From Nocardia altamirensis NBRC 108246 (GTDB lineage Bacteria; Actinomycetota; Actinomycetes; Mycobacteriales; Mycobacteriaceae): 64,000 nucleotides of DNA. Within the stretch, counting starts at the first letter, position 1. Each line of letters opens with the position of its first letter. Made by a program: the position numbers and the translations under genes. The stretch lies in contig NZ_BDAY01000002.1 in the NCBI RefSeq assembly GCF_001612685.1, forward strand, positions 55,367 through 119,366, in the 5' to 3' direction. The notes below the pieces were generated by a model. The model saw nothing but the letters and a program-made list of their open reading frames with translations, was not told the origin of the DNA and did no database searches. Shown here one piece after another: positions 24,319-31,375 of the stretch.

Positions 24319-24343
24319 CCCGGTCGCCGGGAAGGCGACCGGG
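24319..24343 (-). terminator. Hairpin terminator after phosphodiesterase gene
   Basis: CCCGGTCGCC-GGGAA-GGCGACCGGG is a perfect 10-bp stem, 14 nt downstream of the stop at 24358. Confidence 0.7.
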
Positions 24344-24357
24344 CGCGCGATCCTTGG

Positions 24358-25308
24358 TCAGCTCACCGAGCCGGTCTTGGCGACGGACTTGCCGTCGAAT
24401 TCGGGGCTCAGCGGCACGCCGAGCAGATCGAGTGCGGTCGGGGTGATATCGACGAGCGAGTTGCTGGAGTTGGTGGCTCCGGCCTTGAACGCGGGTCCGC
24501 GGGCGATCAGGAAATTGGCTGTCTCGTCGGCGGATTGGCCGCCGTGGCCGCCGAGCGGGCGGTGCCCGTGATCAGCGGTGACCAGGATGTGCCACCGTTC
24601 CTTGGGCTGTGCTTTGGCGCGTGCGTCGACGGCGGCGACGATCTTGCCGACCTGGGTGTCGACGCTCCGGACGGCGGCGAGGTATGCCGCTGAGGCGCCG
24701 CCGTGGTTGTGGCCTGCCGCGTCGACCTGGTCGAGGTGGGTGAACAGGAAGTCGGGTCCTGCTTTCGCGATGGTGGCCGCACTCGAGTCGGCGGTGACGG
24801 CGTCGATCTTCGCTTCCGTCGGGTCGTTGGGCTGCTGTGGGCTGCGGACGTTCACATCCGCGTGCGGGTCACCGGCCCCCGCGATGATGCCGATGGTCGG
24901 CCACGTGGCGATCGACTCGGTCCGCAGGGCAGGCTTGGCCTTCTCCAGCCGGGTGAACACCGTCGGATACTTCGCGAACGGCGCGGTGGTGACGTTGTTG
25001 TCCTTGATGCCGTGCTTGGTGTCCCACACGCCGGTCAGCACCGTCGACCACGACGGTCCGGAAATGGTGATGTGCGGTGCGATGGACGTTCGCCCGAGGG
25101 TGCCCTCGGCAGCGAGTTTCAATAGATTCGGGGCCTTGGCTTCCTGAATCTTCTTGTACATCACCCCATCCAGTCCGATGACCACCACTTTGTTCACCGT
25201 GGTGTCGGCATGGGCAGGTGCGGTGGTCGCCAGACCCGCGGTCACCGGCAGCGCCGTGACCAGTGCGATCGCGAGGTGGCTCAGAAATTTCCCTTGCGGT
25301 GATCTCAT
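24358..25308 (-). CDS. Secreted type I phosphodiesterase/nucleotide pyrophosphatase-like (alkaline phosphatase superfamily)
   Basis: This 316-residue exported enzyme has a signal peptide of about 34 residues ending AHA-DT. The fold begins VVVIGLDGVMY (metal Asp). A likely nucleophile region is HITISGPSWSTVLTG. Metal ligands are in THLDQVDAAGHNHGG and the C-terminal ligand in VTADHGHRPLGGHGG. This set is that of the alkaline phosphatase superfamily branch that hydrolyses phosphodiesters or pyrophosphates. It is probably extracellular and may scavenge phosphate or nucleotides; the substrate is unproven. The 19-nt repeat copy B lies just upstream of its start. Confidence 0.85.
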   Translation of the reverse strand: MRSPQGKFLSHLAIALVTALPVTAGLATTAPAHADTTVNKVVVIGLDGVMYKKIQEAKAPNLLKLAAEGTLGRTSIAPHITISGPSWSTVLTGVWDTKHGIKDNNVTTAPFAKYPTVFTRLEKAKPALRTESIATWPTIGIIAGAGDPHADVNVRSPQQPNDPTEAKIDAVTADSSAATIAKAGPDFLFTHLDQVDAAGHNHGGASAAYLAAVRSVDTQVGKIVAAVDARAKAQPKERWHILVTADHGHRPLGGHGGQSADETANFLIARGPAFKAGATNSSNSLVDITPTALDLLGVPLSPEFDGKSVAKTGSVS

Positions 25309-25345
25309 GGTCTAGACCATTGCAAGAGGTCCGGTTCCCACGCCA

Positions 25346-25364
25346 GTTGTTCAAGTGGGAGTTC
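25346..25364 (+). repeat. 19-nt dispersed repeat, copy B
   Basis: GTTGTTCAAGTGGGAGTTC is the second copy of the element at 18736-18754 and lies in the 103-bp gap between the phosphodiesterase and hemerythrin genes. In one frame it reads RQLFKWEFIDPSFDQRNPF, similar to RRLFKWEFGDQLVRRKN at copy A. Confidence 0.6.
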
Positions 25365-25411
25365 ATCGACCCTTCATTCGACCAACGAAATCCGTTCGCC
25401 CCGTGCGTTGT

Positions 25412-26104
25412 TCAGGTTTGATCTCCCGGGAACAACGCTCGCCCATAGAGTCTGCGGGCGTAGCGTGCGTAACTCGTTCTCGCGGTGGCGCGGAGCACGA
25501 TGCGTGGCACGACGGGTATCGCCGCGAGCATGATCCGCACGGCTGCTGGGTCGGCGTCGTACGTGAGCAGGCCGAAGATCAGGGGCAGTCGGTGTTTCGG
25601 CAGCGCCGAGACCGCGGCCGCGCCGACCGCGTGCCATTCGTCGGAAGTCAGATGCACAGCGGCCAGGGGCAGCAGGTGCTCCTCCTCGGTGTGCAGATGC
25701 TCGGCCAGCCCCGCGTGGAGATCTGCCAAGGCATTTCGCAGCGCCGGACCTGTTGTTCGAGCGGCGTCCTCGGCCCACGCGGTCAGCGCACGCTCGACCC
25801 GGTCGACGAGGACGGCGATCCGGTCGTGCTGGGCGATGACGTCGTCCAAGTAGTGGGTGGCAGCAGCGGGTATGCGGGGTGCCAGCGCGGGCCACAATCG
25901 CCGATCCTCACCCTCGTGGTGATGGTGCAGCAGCGCGAGGACCAGGAAGAGGTGGCGTGCCACCCGCATTCGCTGCTTTCCCTCGGCACCTTCGACCAGC
26001 GCCGGAGCCTGGTGGAGCTCGCGCAACAGGGCGGTGTGCACGACGATCATGTCGGTGGTATCGACGAGGTCGTCGAATTCGTAGGCATTCGACTCGGTCT
26101 TCAC
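25412..26104 (-). CDS. Hemerythrin-like (HHE domain) protein
   Basis: This 230-residue protein has a four-helix hemerythrin-type di-iron domain. The His/Glu ligands are visible in MIVVHTALLRELHQAP, LALLHHHHEGEDRRLWPAL, DVIAQHDRIAVLVDRV and LAEHLHTEEEHLLPL. The C-terminal 60 residues form an extra helical region (LPLIFGLLTYDADPAAV, then IPVVPRIVLRATA). Bacterial HHE proteins sense or store O2 or NO and resist oxidative stress. It is divergent from the LuxR gene, with about 90 bp between starts. Confidence 0.88.
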   Translation of the reverse strand: MKTESNAYEFDDLVDTTDMIVVHTALLRELHQAPALVEGAEGKQRMRVARHLFLVLALLHHHHEGEDRRLWPALAPRIPAAATHYLDDVIAQHDRIAVLVDRVERALTAWAEDAARTTGPALRNALADLHAGLAEHLHTEEEHLLPLAAVHLTSDEWHAVGAAAVSALPKHRLPLIFGLLTYDADPAAVRIMLAAIPVVPRIVLRATARTSYARYARRLYGRALFPGDQT

Positions 26105-26191
26105 CGCTTCACCGTCGCAGTGACCTGCGGCGGCGGTCTATCCCAGAAACTGGGGCTGTGCCTGCGCACCCGGCTGCGGGACGATGGCGAG

Positions 26192-27241
26192 GTGCGATCG
26201 AGCCGAGGTGATCGAGTCCGTTCGCGCCTCGACGTCCTGGCCGAGGCGGGGTTGAGCGCAACGGAGTTCCTCGGTGCGGTGTGTGAGCACCTGGCCGAGG
26301 CGGTGCCCTACGAATCCGTGTGTGCCGGAACGACGGATCCGGCGAGTGGGCTGGTGACGGCCACGGTCAAACGTCCCGATGTCGACATGCACGATGCCGA
26401 GTTCGCCCGGCTGGAATACGATCCCGCGATCGCCGACGTCAACCGGTTTGCCGAGCTGACCCGGCGATCGGTGCCGATCGGGATACTGCACGCGAGCACG
26501 TCCGGCGACCCGTCCCGCAGCTACCGATATCGCGAGTTCCTGTGCCCACTCTTCGATTTCAGGCACGAACTGCGATCCGTGTTCCGCGATGCCAGCGGGG
26601 TGTGGGGCGCGATCGGAATCTATCGCGCGGGCGGTGCGACCGGATTCAGCGACGACGAGGCCGCATTCGTCGCAGGCCTGACGGGTGTGCTTGCTCGAGG
26701 TATCCGCCGGGGACTCCTCGTCGGAGTGGCCCGCCTGACGGACTCGGATACCGATCGATCCGGGGTGCTGATCGTCGACCACGCCAACACGGTCGTGCAG
26801 ACCACCGCGGTAGCCGAGGAGTGCCTGCACGGCCTGGCCGACCTCGGCAGGGGCTCATTGCCCGCCTCGATCCTGGCGGTGGTGGCAGCGGCGCGGGCGC
26901 GCAATTCCGTTCCGGCGACCGCGCGAATCCCCAATGCCGACGGCGGGTGGACCACGGTGCGCGCGGGTCTGCTGTCCGGAGCGACCAACAATGTCGTGGT
27001 CACCTTGGATCGCCCGCATCCGAAGGACATGGTGCCTCTGCTGGCTGCCGCTTACGGACTGACGCCCCGCGAACGCGACGTTTTGGCGCGAGTATTGCGG
27101 GGCCAGGGGACCGCGACGATCGCCCGCCAGCTCTATTTGTCGGCGTACACGGTCCAGGACCACCTCAAAGCCATCTTCGCCAAGACCGGCGTCAGCAGCC
27201 GTGGTGAGCTGATCGGCCGCCTGGCCTTCTTCGGCGCTTGA
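26192..27241 (+). CDS. LuxR-family regulator with N-terminal GAF-like sensor
   Basis: This protein has about 349 residues from GTG 26192. An in-frame GTG at 26120 would add 24. The first 200 residues look like a GAF-type sensor: LSATEFLGAVCEHLAEAVPYESVCAGTTDPASGLVTA, then VFRDASGVWGAIGIYRAGGATGFSDDEAAFV. The C-terminal LuxR HTH is LTPRERDVLARVLRGQGTATIARQLYLSAYTVQDHLKAIFAKTGVSSRGELIG. Such proteins activate genes in response to small molecules. The target is not obvious; the divergent hemerythrin gene is the closest candidate. Confidence 0.82.
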   Translation: MRSSRGDRVRSRLDVLAEAGLSATEFLGAVCEHLAEAVPYESVCAGTTDPASGLVTATVKRPDVDMHDAEFARLEYDPAIADVNRFAELTRRSVPIGILHASTSGDPSRSYRYREFLCPLFDFRHELRSVFRDASGVWGAIGIYRAGGATGFSDDEAAFVAGLTGVLARGIRRGLLVGVARLTDSDTDRSGVLIVDHANTVVQTTAVAEECLHGLADLGRGSLPASILAVVAAARARNSVPATARIPNADGGWTTVRAGLLSGATNNVVVTLDRPHPKDMVPLLAAAYGLTPRERDVLARVLRGQGTATIARQLYLSAYTVQDHLKAIFAKTGVSSRGELIGRLAFFGA

Positions 27242-27291
27242 GCTTGCGCTGCTGAGGCGATTCGCGGGCAACCCTGGCTGGTAGCTGAGCG

Positions 27292-27996
27292 CTACGAGTG
27301 TGCGGCGATCCGCTGTAGCCATTCGTGCAAAAGCGCTGTCTCGGTGGTGCTCAGTGGGTGGGCGTTATCGTCGAGGGTGGCGTCGAGTGCGAGGGCCCGG
27401 CTGGCCAGTGTGGCCGCGGTGGTGTCGGTGGGTTCGGGTCCTGTGCTGATCGCGGCAAGGACGATATCGCGTGTGCGAGCGGACAATTCGGGGTCGCGGT
27501 CGGCCGAGGGGGTGGCGATGAGGCTGAGGGTGACGCCGGTGTTGGTGGCGAGGATCAGGCGGGCCGCGGCATCGGCGGGCGTCCGAAGTCGTCCGGCGGC
27601 GGCCGCCTGCTCGAGCAGGCCCATCAGCAGTTGGTGCGCCTCCTCGGCGGCGGCGGGGCGCCGTTCGGGTTGGGGCACGCCGTACATCAGGACGTAGAAC
27701 GCCGGATGGGTCAGGCCGAACTCGACGTGGCTGTCCCACCCTCTGGCCAGATCCGCGATCGCGTCGCCGGTGGGGGCGAGCGTCTTCTTGGCGGCGAGGT
27801 AGCTGGCGAAGCCGTGCGCCGTCACCGCGTCGAGGAGTCCCTGTTTGTCGCCGAACAGGCGGTAGAGGGTTGGCGCCTGGACGTTGGCGGCGGCGGCGAC
27901 CGCACGGGTGGACACCGCCTCGGTACCGCCGGTGGCCAGCAGGTCGGCGGCGGCATTGAGGATGCGTTCCCGGGTGGAGGCTGTCACAGCAGGCAT
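27292..27996 (-). CDS. TetR/AcrR family transcriptional regulator
   Basis: This 234-residue TetR protein has an HTH made of STRERILNAAADLLATGG and AVSTRAVAAAANVQAPTLYRLFGDKQGLL, including the APTLYRLF recognition helix. The larger C-terminal domain binds an unknown ligand. It is divergent from the aldo-keto reductase/SDR pair across a 107-bp region containing a 15-bp palindrome, and is thus predicted to repress those genes and itself. Confidence 0.9.
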   Translation of the reverse strand: MPAVTASTRERILNAAADLLATGGTEAVSTRAVAAAANVQAPTLYRLFGDKQGLLDAVTAHGFASYLAAKKTLAPTGDAIADLARGWDSHVEFGLTHPAFYVLMYGVPQPERRPAAAEEAHQLLMGLLEQAAAAGRLRTPADAAARLILATNTGVTLSLIATPSADRDPELSARTRDIVLAAISTGPEPTDTTAATLASRALALDATLDDNAHPLSTTETALLHEWLQRIAAHS

Positions 27997-28055
27997 GTAT
28001 CGACGATAACAGAATGGGGCTAGCGCTGATATCGAACCAGTGCTACCTTGATGTC

Positions 28056-28070
28056 GTTATCAGTGATAAC
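28056..28070. promoter_or_regulatory. TetR operator palindrome
   Basis: GTTATCA-G-TGATAAC is a 15-bp palindrome with one central base, 33 bp upstream of the aldo-keto reductase start. A GATAAC half-site occurs again near 28004, next to the TetR start codon, suggesting two sites controlling both directions. Confidence 0.7.
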
Positions 28071-28103
28071 CGCTGGTATCGGACACGGAAACGGAGTATT
28101 TCG

Positions 28104-29132
28104 ATGACCACGACCAACAGCGCACCGACCACACCCGTGAGCCACCGCATCCTTGGCCGCACCGGGCCGACCGTGTCGGCACTCGGCCTCGGCATGATGG
28201 GCATGTCGGACCTGTACGGCCCCGCCGACGACGTCGAATCCATCGCCACCGTCCACGCCGCCCTCGACGCGGGGATCACCCTGCTCGACACCGGCGACTT
28301 CTACGGGATGGGCCACAACGAACTCCTGGTGCGGCAGGCCTTGCGCGGCCGCGATCGGGACAACGCGGTGATCAGCGTGAAATTCGGCGCCCTTCGCGAT
28401 CCGGACGGCGGCTGGAGCGGTTACGACGGCCGTCCACAGGCGGTGAAGAACTTCGTCGCCTACAGCCTGCGCAGGCTCGGCACCGACCACATCGACATCT
28501 ACCGCCCGGCCCGCCTGGATCCGGCCGTGCCGATCGAGGACACCATCGGCGCCATCGCCGAACTCGTGCAGGCCGGTCACGTCCGTCACATCGGTCTGTC
28601 CGAGGTCGGCGCCGACACGCTGCGCCGTGCGGCGGCCGTGCACCCGATCTCCGACCTGCAGATCGAGTACTCCCTGCTCTCCCGCGGCATCGAAGCCGAG
28701 ATCCTGCCGGTCGCAAGGGAATTGGGGATCGGGATCACCGCATACGGCGTGCTGTCCCGTGGTCTGCTTTCCGGGCACTGGACCGGGGACCGCACCTTGA
28801 ACGGCCACGACTTCCGCGGAATCAGTCCGCGATTCCAAGGCCCGAACCTGGCGCACAACCTGGCGCTGGTCGACGCGCTGCGCACCGTCGCGCAGACCAT
28901 GGATCGCAGCGTCGCGCAGGTCGCCATCGCCTGGGTCGCCGCTCAGGGCGTCGATATCGTGCCGCTGGTCGGCGCCCGCCGTCGCGGCCGCCTGGCCGAA
29001 GCGCTCGGCGCGGCCGACCTGACGCTCAGCCCGCAGGACCTGGCCACCATCGAGCAGGCCGTTCCCGTCGGCGCCGCCGCGGGCGACCGCTACGCGGCTC
29101 CGTTGATGACCGAACTCGACAGTGAACGCTGA
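28104..29132 (+). CDS. Aldo/keto reductase
   Basis: This 342-residue AKR has a TIM barrel opening RILGRTGPTVSALGLGMMGMS. The catalytic Asp/Tyr are in LLDTGDFYGMGHNE and Lys in VISVKFG. Instead of the usual His after the fourth strand it has IDIYRPARLDP, as in several bacterial AKRs of the pyridoxal-reductase-like group. NADPH binding is suggested by GARRRGRLAEALGA. The start is ATG 28104, with ACGGAG as SD. It forms a likely two-gene unit with the SDR 84 bp downstream, under the divergent TetR. Confidence 0.88.
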   Translation: MTTTNSAPTTPVSHRILGRTGPTVSALGLGMMGMSDLYGPADDVESIATVHAALDAGITLLDTGDFYGMGHNELLVRQALRGRDRDNAVISVKFGALRDPDGGWSGYDGRPQAVKNFVAYSLRRLGTDHIDIYRPARLDPAVPIEDTIGAIAELVQAGHVRHIGLSEVGADTLRRAAAVHPISDLQIEYSLLSRGIEAEILPVARELGIGITAYGVLSRGLLSGHWTGDRTLNGHDFRGISPRFQGPNLAHNLALVDALRTVAQTMDRSVAQVAIAWVAAQGVDIVPLVGARRRGRLAEALGAADLTLSPQDLATIEQAVPVGAAAGDRYAAPLMTELDSER

Positions 29133-29215
29133 TCTCTGCCCATCCTGTGGTCCGGCGGGGCCAGGTGTTCCTGTCCCCGCCCTGGCCAAATCTCTTCCAC
29201 AGCAAGGAATCCGAT

Positions 29216-29965
29216 ATGTCTCTGCACGGAAAAGTCGCTCTCGTCACCGGCTCCTCCCGCGGCATCGGCCGCGCGATCGCCCTGCGCTACGCCGAGCGCG
29301 GCGCCGATCTCGTCATCAACTACGCCCGTGACGCCGCCGCCGCGGCCGAGGTGCAGGCCATCGCCAGCGCGGCAGGCGGCAAAGCCATCACGGTCAAAGC
29401 CGATGTCTCCGACGTCGACCAGATCGACCAGCTGTTCACCACCGCCATCGAGACGTTCGGGAAGGTCGACATCGTGGTGGCCAACGCAGGCATCGAGAAG
29501 GTCGACATCCCGGTCACCGAGATCACCGAGGAGGACTTCGACCTGCTGTTCCGCATCAACACCAAGGGACCGTTCTTCGTGATGCGGGCCGCGGCCCGTC
29601 ACATCGCCGACGGCGGCCGCATCATCAACATCTCCTCCAGCTCCACCGCCAGACCGCACCCGGGACTCGGGCTGTACGGCACCAGCAAAACCGCACCCAA
29701 GTACCTGGTTCGGGTGCTGGCGCAAGAGATCGGCCACCGCAAGGTCACCGTGAACTCCTTGGTCCCAGGGCCTATTGCGGGCGCGGGCATCTTCACCGAT
29801 GTCAACGACACCGATCCCTACCAGAAGGCGCTGCTGGACTCGGTACCGCTCGGCCGCCTCGCCACCCCTGGCGACGTCGCCGATATCGCCGAATTCCTCG
29901 CAGGGGACCAGTCGTTCTTCATCACCGGCGAGGAAATCCTCATGAACGGCGGGTCCAGCAACTGA
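29216..29965 (+). CDS. Short-chain dehydrogenase/reductase (classical SDR)
   Basis: This 249-residue classical SDR has the cofactor motif VTGSSRGIGRA, ADVSDVDQ, VANAG, catalytic Ser in NISSSSTA and YGTSK for Tyr/Lys, and the ending NGGSSN. It is likely an NADP-dependent alcohol/ketone reductase. The RBS is weak (AGCAAGGAATCCGAT before ATG 29216). Its position behind the aldo-keto reductase suggests the pair detoxifies or modifies carbonyl compounds sensed by TetR. It converges with the PKS operon 15 nt downstream. Confidence 0.88.
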   Translation: MSLHGKVALVTGSSRGIGRAIALRYAERGADLVINYARDAAAAAEVQAIASAAGGKAITVKADVSDVDQIDQLFTTAIETFGKVDIVVANAGIEKVDIPVTEITEEDFDLLFRINTKGPFFVMRAAARHIADGGRIINISSSSTARPHPGLGLYGTSKTAPKYLVRVLAQEIGHRKVTVNSLVPGPIAGAGIFTDVNDTDPYQKALLDSVPLGRLATPGDVADIAEFLAGDQSFFITGEEILMNGGSSN

Positions 29966-29980
29966 CCAAGTGAACCCTGG

Positions 29981-31372
29981 CTATCGCGGTGTGGACCCGA
30001 CCGGAGTGACCGCGAGTTGCTTTGCCAACTTGCGCAACCGCTTCCGGTACGACACGTGCTCGACCTGTAACCAGTGGCGTTCGGACCGGTAGAAGTCGAT
30101 GCCTCCGTTCAACTCCGGCCCGTGCACCGGATTCGCTTTCGCGGCGCGGAACCGCGCGGCCCGCCGTGGATCGGTCTTCAGCAGATACAGGTACCTGCCC
30201 ATGATCTGCGACTGATAGTCCATGATCGGCCAAGTGCCGGTGGAGATTTGGACATAGCCGATGACGAAGAGGTTGTCGTACTCCGGGTGGAAGGCGTGCA
30301 GGTGCAGTTCCGGGATCGGGCCGTCGGACCAGTTCAGGTGCTTGCGGTCGATGAAAGGGAACTCGGCCTGACGGTAGCCGGTGGCGTACACGATGACATC
30401 GACCTGCTCGGTTGAGCCGTCCGCGAAACGCACACGGTCACCACATAATTCGACGATGTCCGGCTTGACGCCGATCTCGCCGTGGCCGAGGTGGTAGAGC
30501 AGCGTGGAGTTCATCACGAAATGCTCTTCCAGCAGCTTGTGTTCGGGTCGGGGCAGGCCGAAGCGAAGTGGATTGCCCGGGCTGTTCAACCGCAGCAGCG
30601 GTTTGCCCATGGCGCGGACGAGCGGCCGCGGCATGCGAAACTTCAGGATGAGTTCGTAGTAGGCATCGGTCGGGATGCCGAACATGTACTTCGGCCAGAT
30701 GTAGTTGCCGCGCCGGACGCTCAGGAAGGTCTGCGCGGCGCTCTGGCTGCTCTCCACCGCGATATCGCATCCGGAGGTGCCCGCGCCGACGACGAGTACC
30801 CGCTTGCCGCGCAACACATCCTGGCCCTTGTAGTCCGCCGAATGCATCGTCAGTCCGTGGAAGACGCCCGGTATTTCCGGTCGGCGTGGCGACCAGTTGT
30901 GCCCGTTCGCGATGACCAGGCCGCCGTACCTGCGTTCCGAGACGCCGTCGGCGGTGCGGACCCGAACGATCCAGTCCGGCCCGCCGTCGACCCGGTCCGC
31001 CGATTCGACCGAGCTGTCGAACTCGATGTGCTCGCGCACGCCGAAATGTGCTGCGTAGGAACGCAGGTAGGACATGATGTGACGCTGGCCGAGGTAGGTC
31101 GGGTAGTCGTCCGGGATCGGGAAGTCCGTGTACCGGATGAACGGCTTCGAGGTGATCAGGTGAATCGACGGGTACGCGGCGCTGGTCGGGCAGCCCGGAT
31201 TCCAGGTGCCGCCGACATCTGACGCCCGTTCGATCACATCGACCGCAATGCCGTACTCCAGCAGGTTCTTCGCCGCGGTCAGGCCTGCGGCGCCCGCGCC
31301 GATGACGCAGTAGCGATCGGAGCGGTCCTCGCACGCGGTGTTGGCCACCGTCGGCTCGAGTAGTGTTTCCAC
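29981..31372 (-). CDS. Flavin-containing monooxygenase (class B), last gene of PKS operon
   Basis: This 463-residue enzyme has an FAD motif VIGAGAAGLTAAKNL near residue 25 and an NADPH motif VLVVGAGTSGCDIAVE. Between them is FHGLTMHSADY, matching FxGxxxHxxxY. The Tyr version favours N/S-oxygenating FMOs over Baeyer-Villiger enzymes, which carry Trp. A YATGYRQ motif follows. It starts 3 nt after the stop of the KR-DH gene, so it is cotranscribed with the synthase and probably oxygenates its product. No signal peptide. Confidence 0.88.
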   Translation of the reverse strand: METLLEPTVANTACEDRSDRYCVIGAGAAGLTAAKNLLEYGIAVDVIERASDVGGTWNPGCPTSAAYPSIHLITSKPFIRYTDFPIPDDYPTYLGQRHIMSYLRSYAAHFGVREHIEFDSSVESADRVDGGPDWIVRVRTADGVSERRYGGLVIANGHNWSPRRPEIPGVFHGLTMHSADYKGQDVLRGKRVLVVGAGTSGCDIAVESSQSAAQTFLSVRRGNYIWPKYMFGIPTDAYYELILKFRMPRPLVRAMGKPLLRLNSPGNPLRFGLPRPEHKLLEEHFVMNSTLLYHLGHGEIGVKPDIVELCGDRVRFADGSTEQVDVIVYATGYRQAEFPFIDRKHLNWSDGPIPELHLHAFHPEYDNLFVIGYVQISTGTWPIMDYQSQIMGRYLYLLKTDPRRAARFRAAKANPVHGPELNGGIDFYRSERHWLQVEHVSYRKRLRKLAKQLAVTPVGSTPR

Positions 31373-31375
31373 GGT

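Noticed and set aside
25355..26191. Long N-terminal extension of the LuxR-family regulator
   Set aside because: This part runs antisense through the hemerythrin gene and has no domain resemblance.
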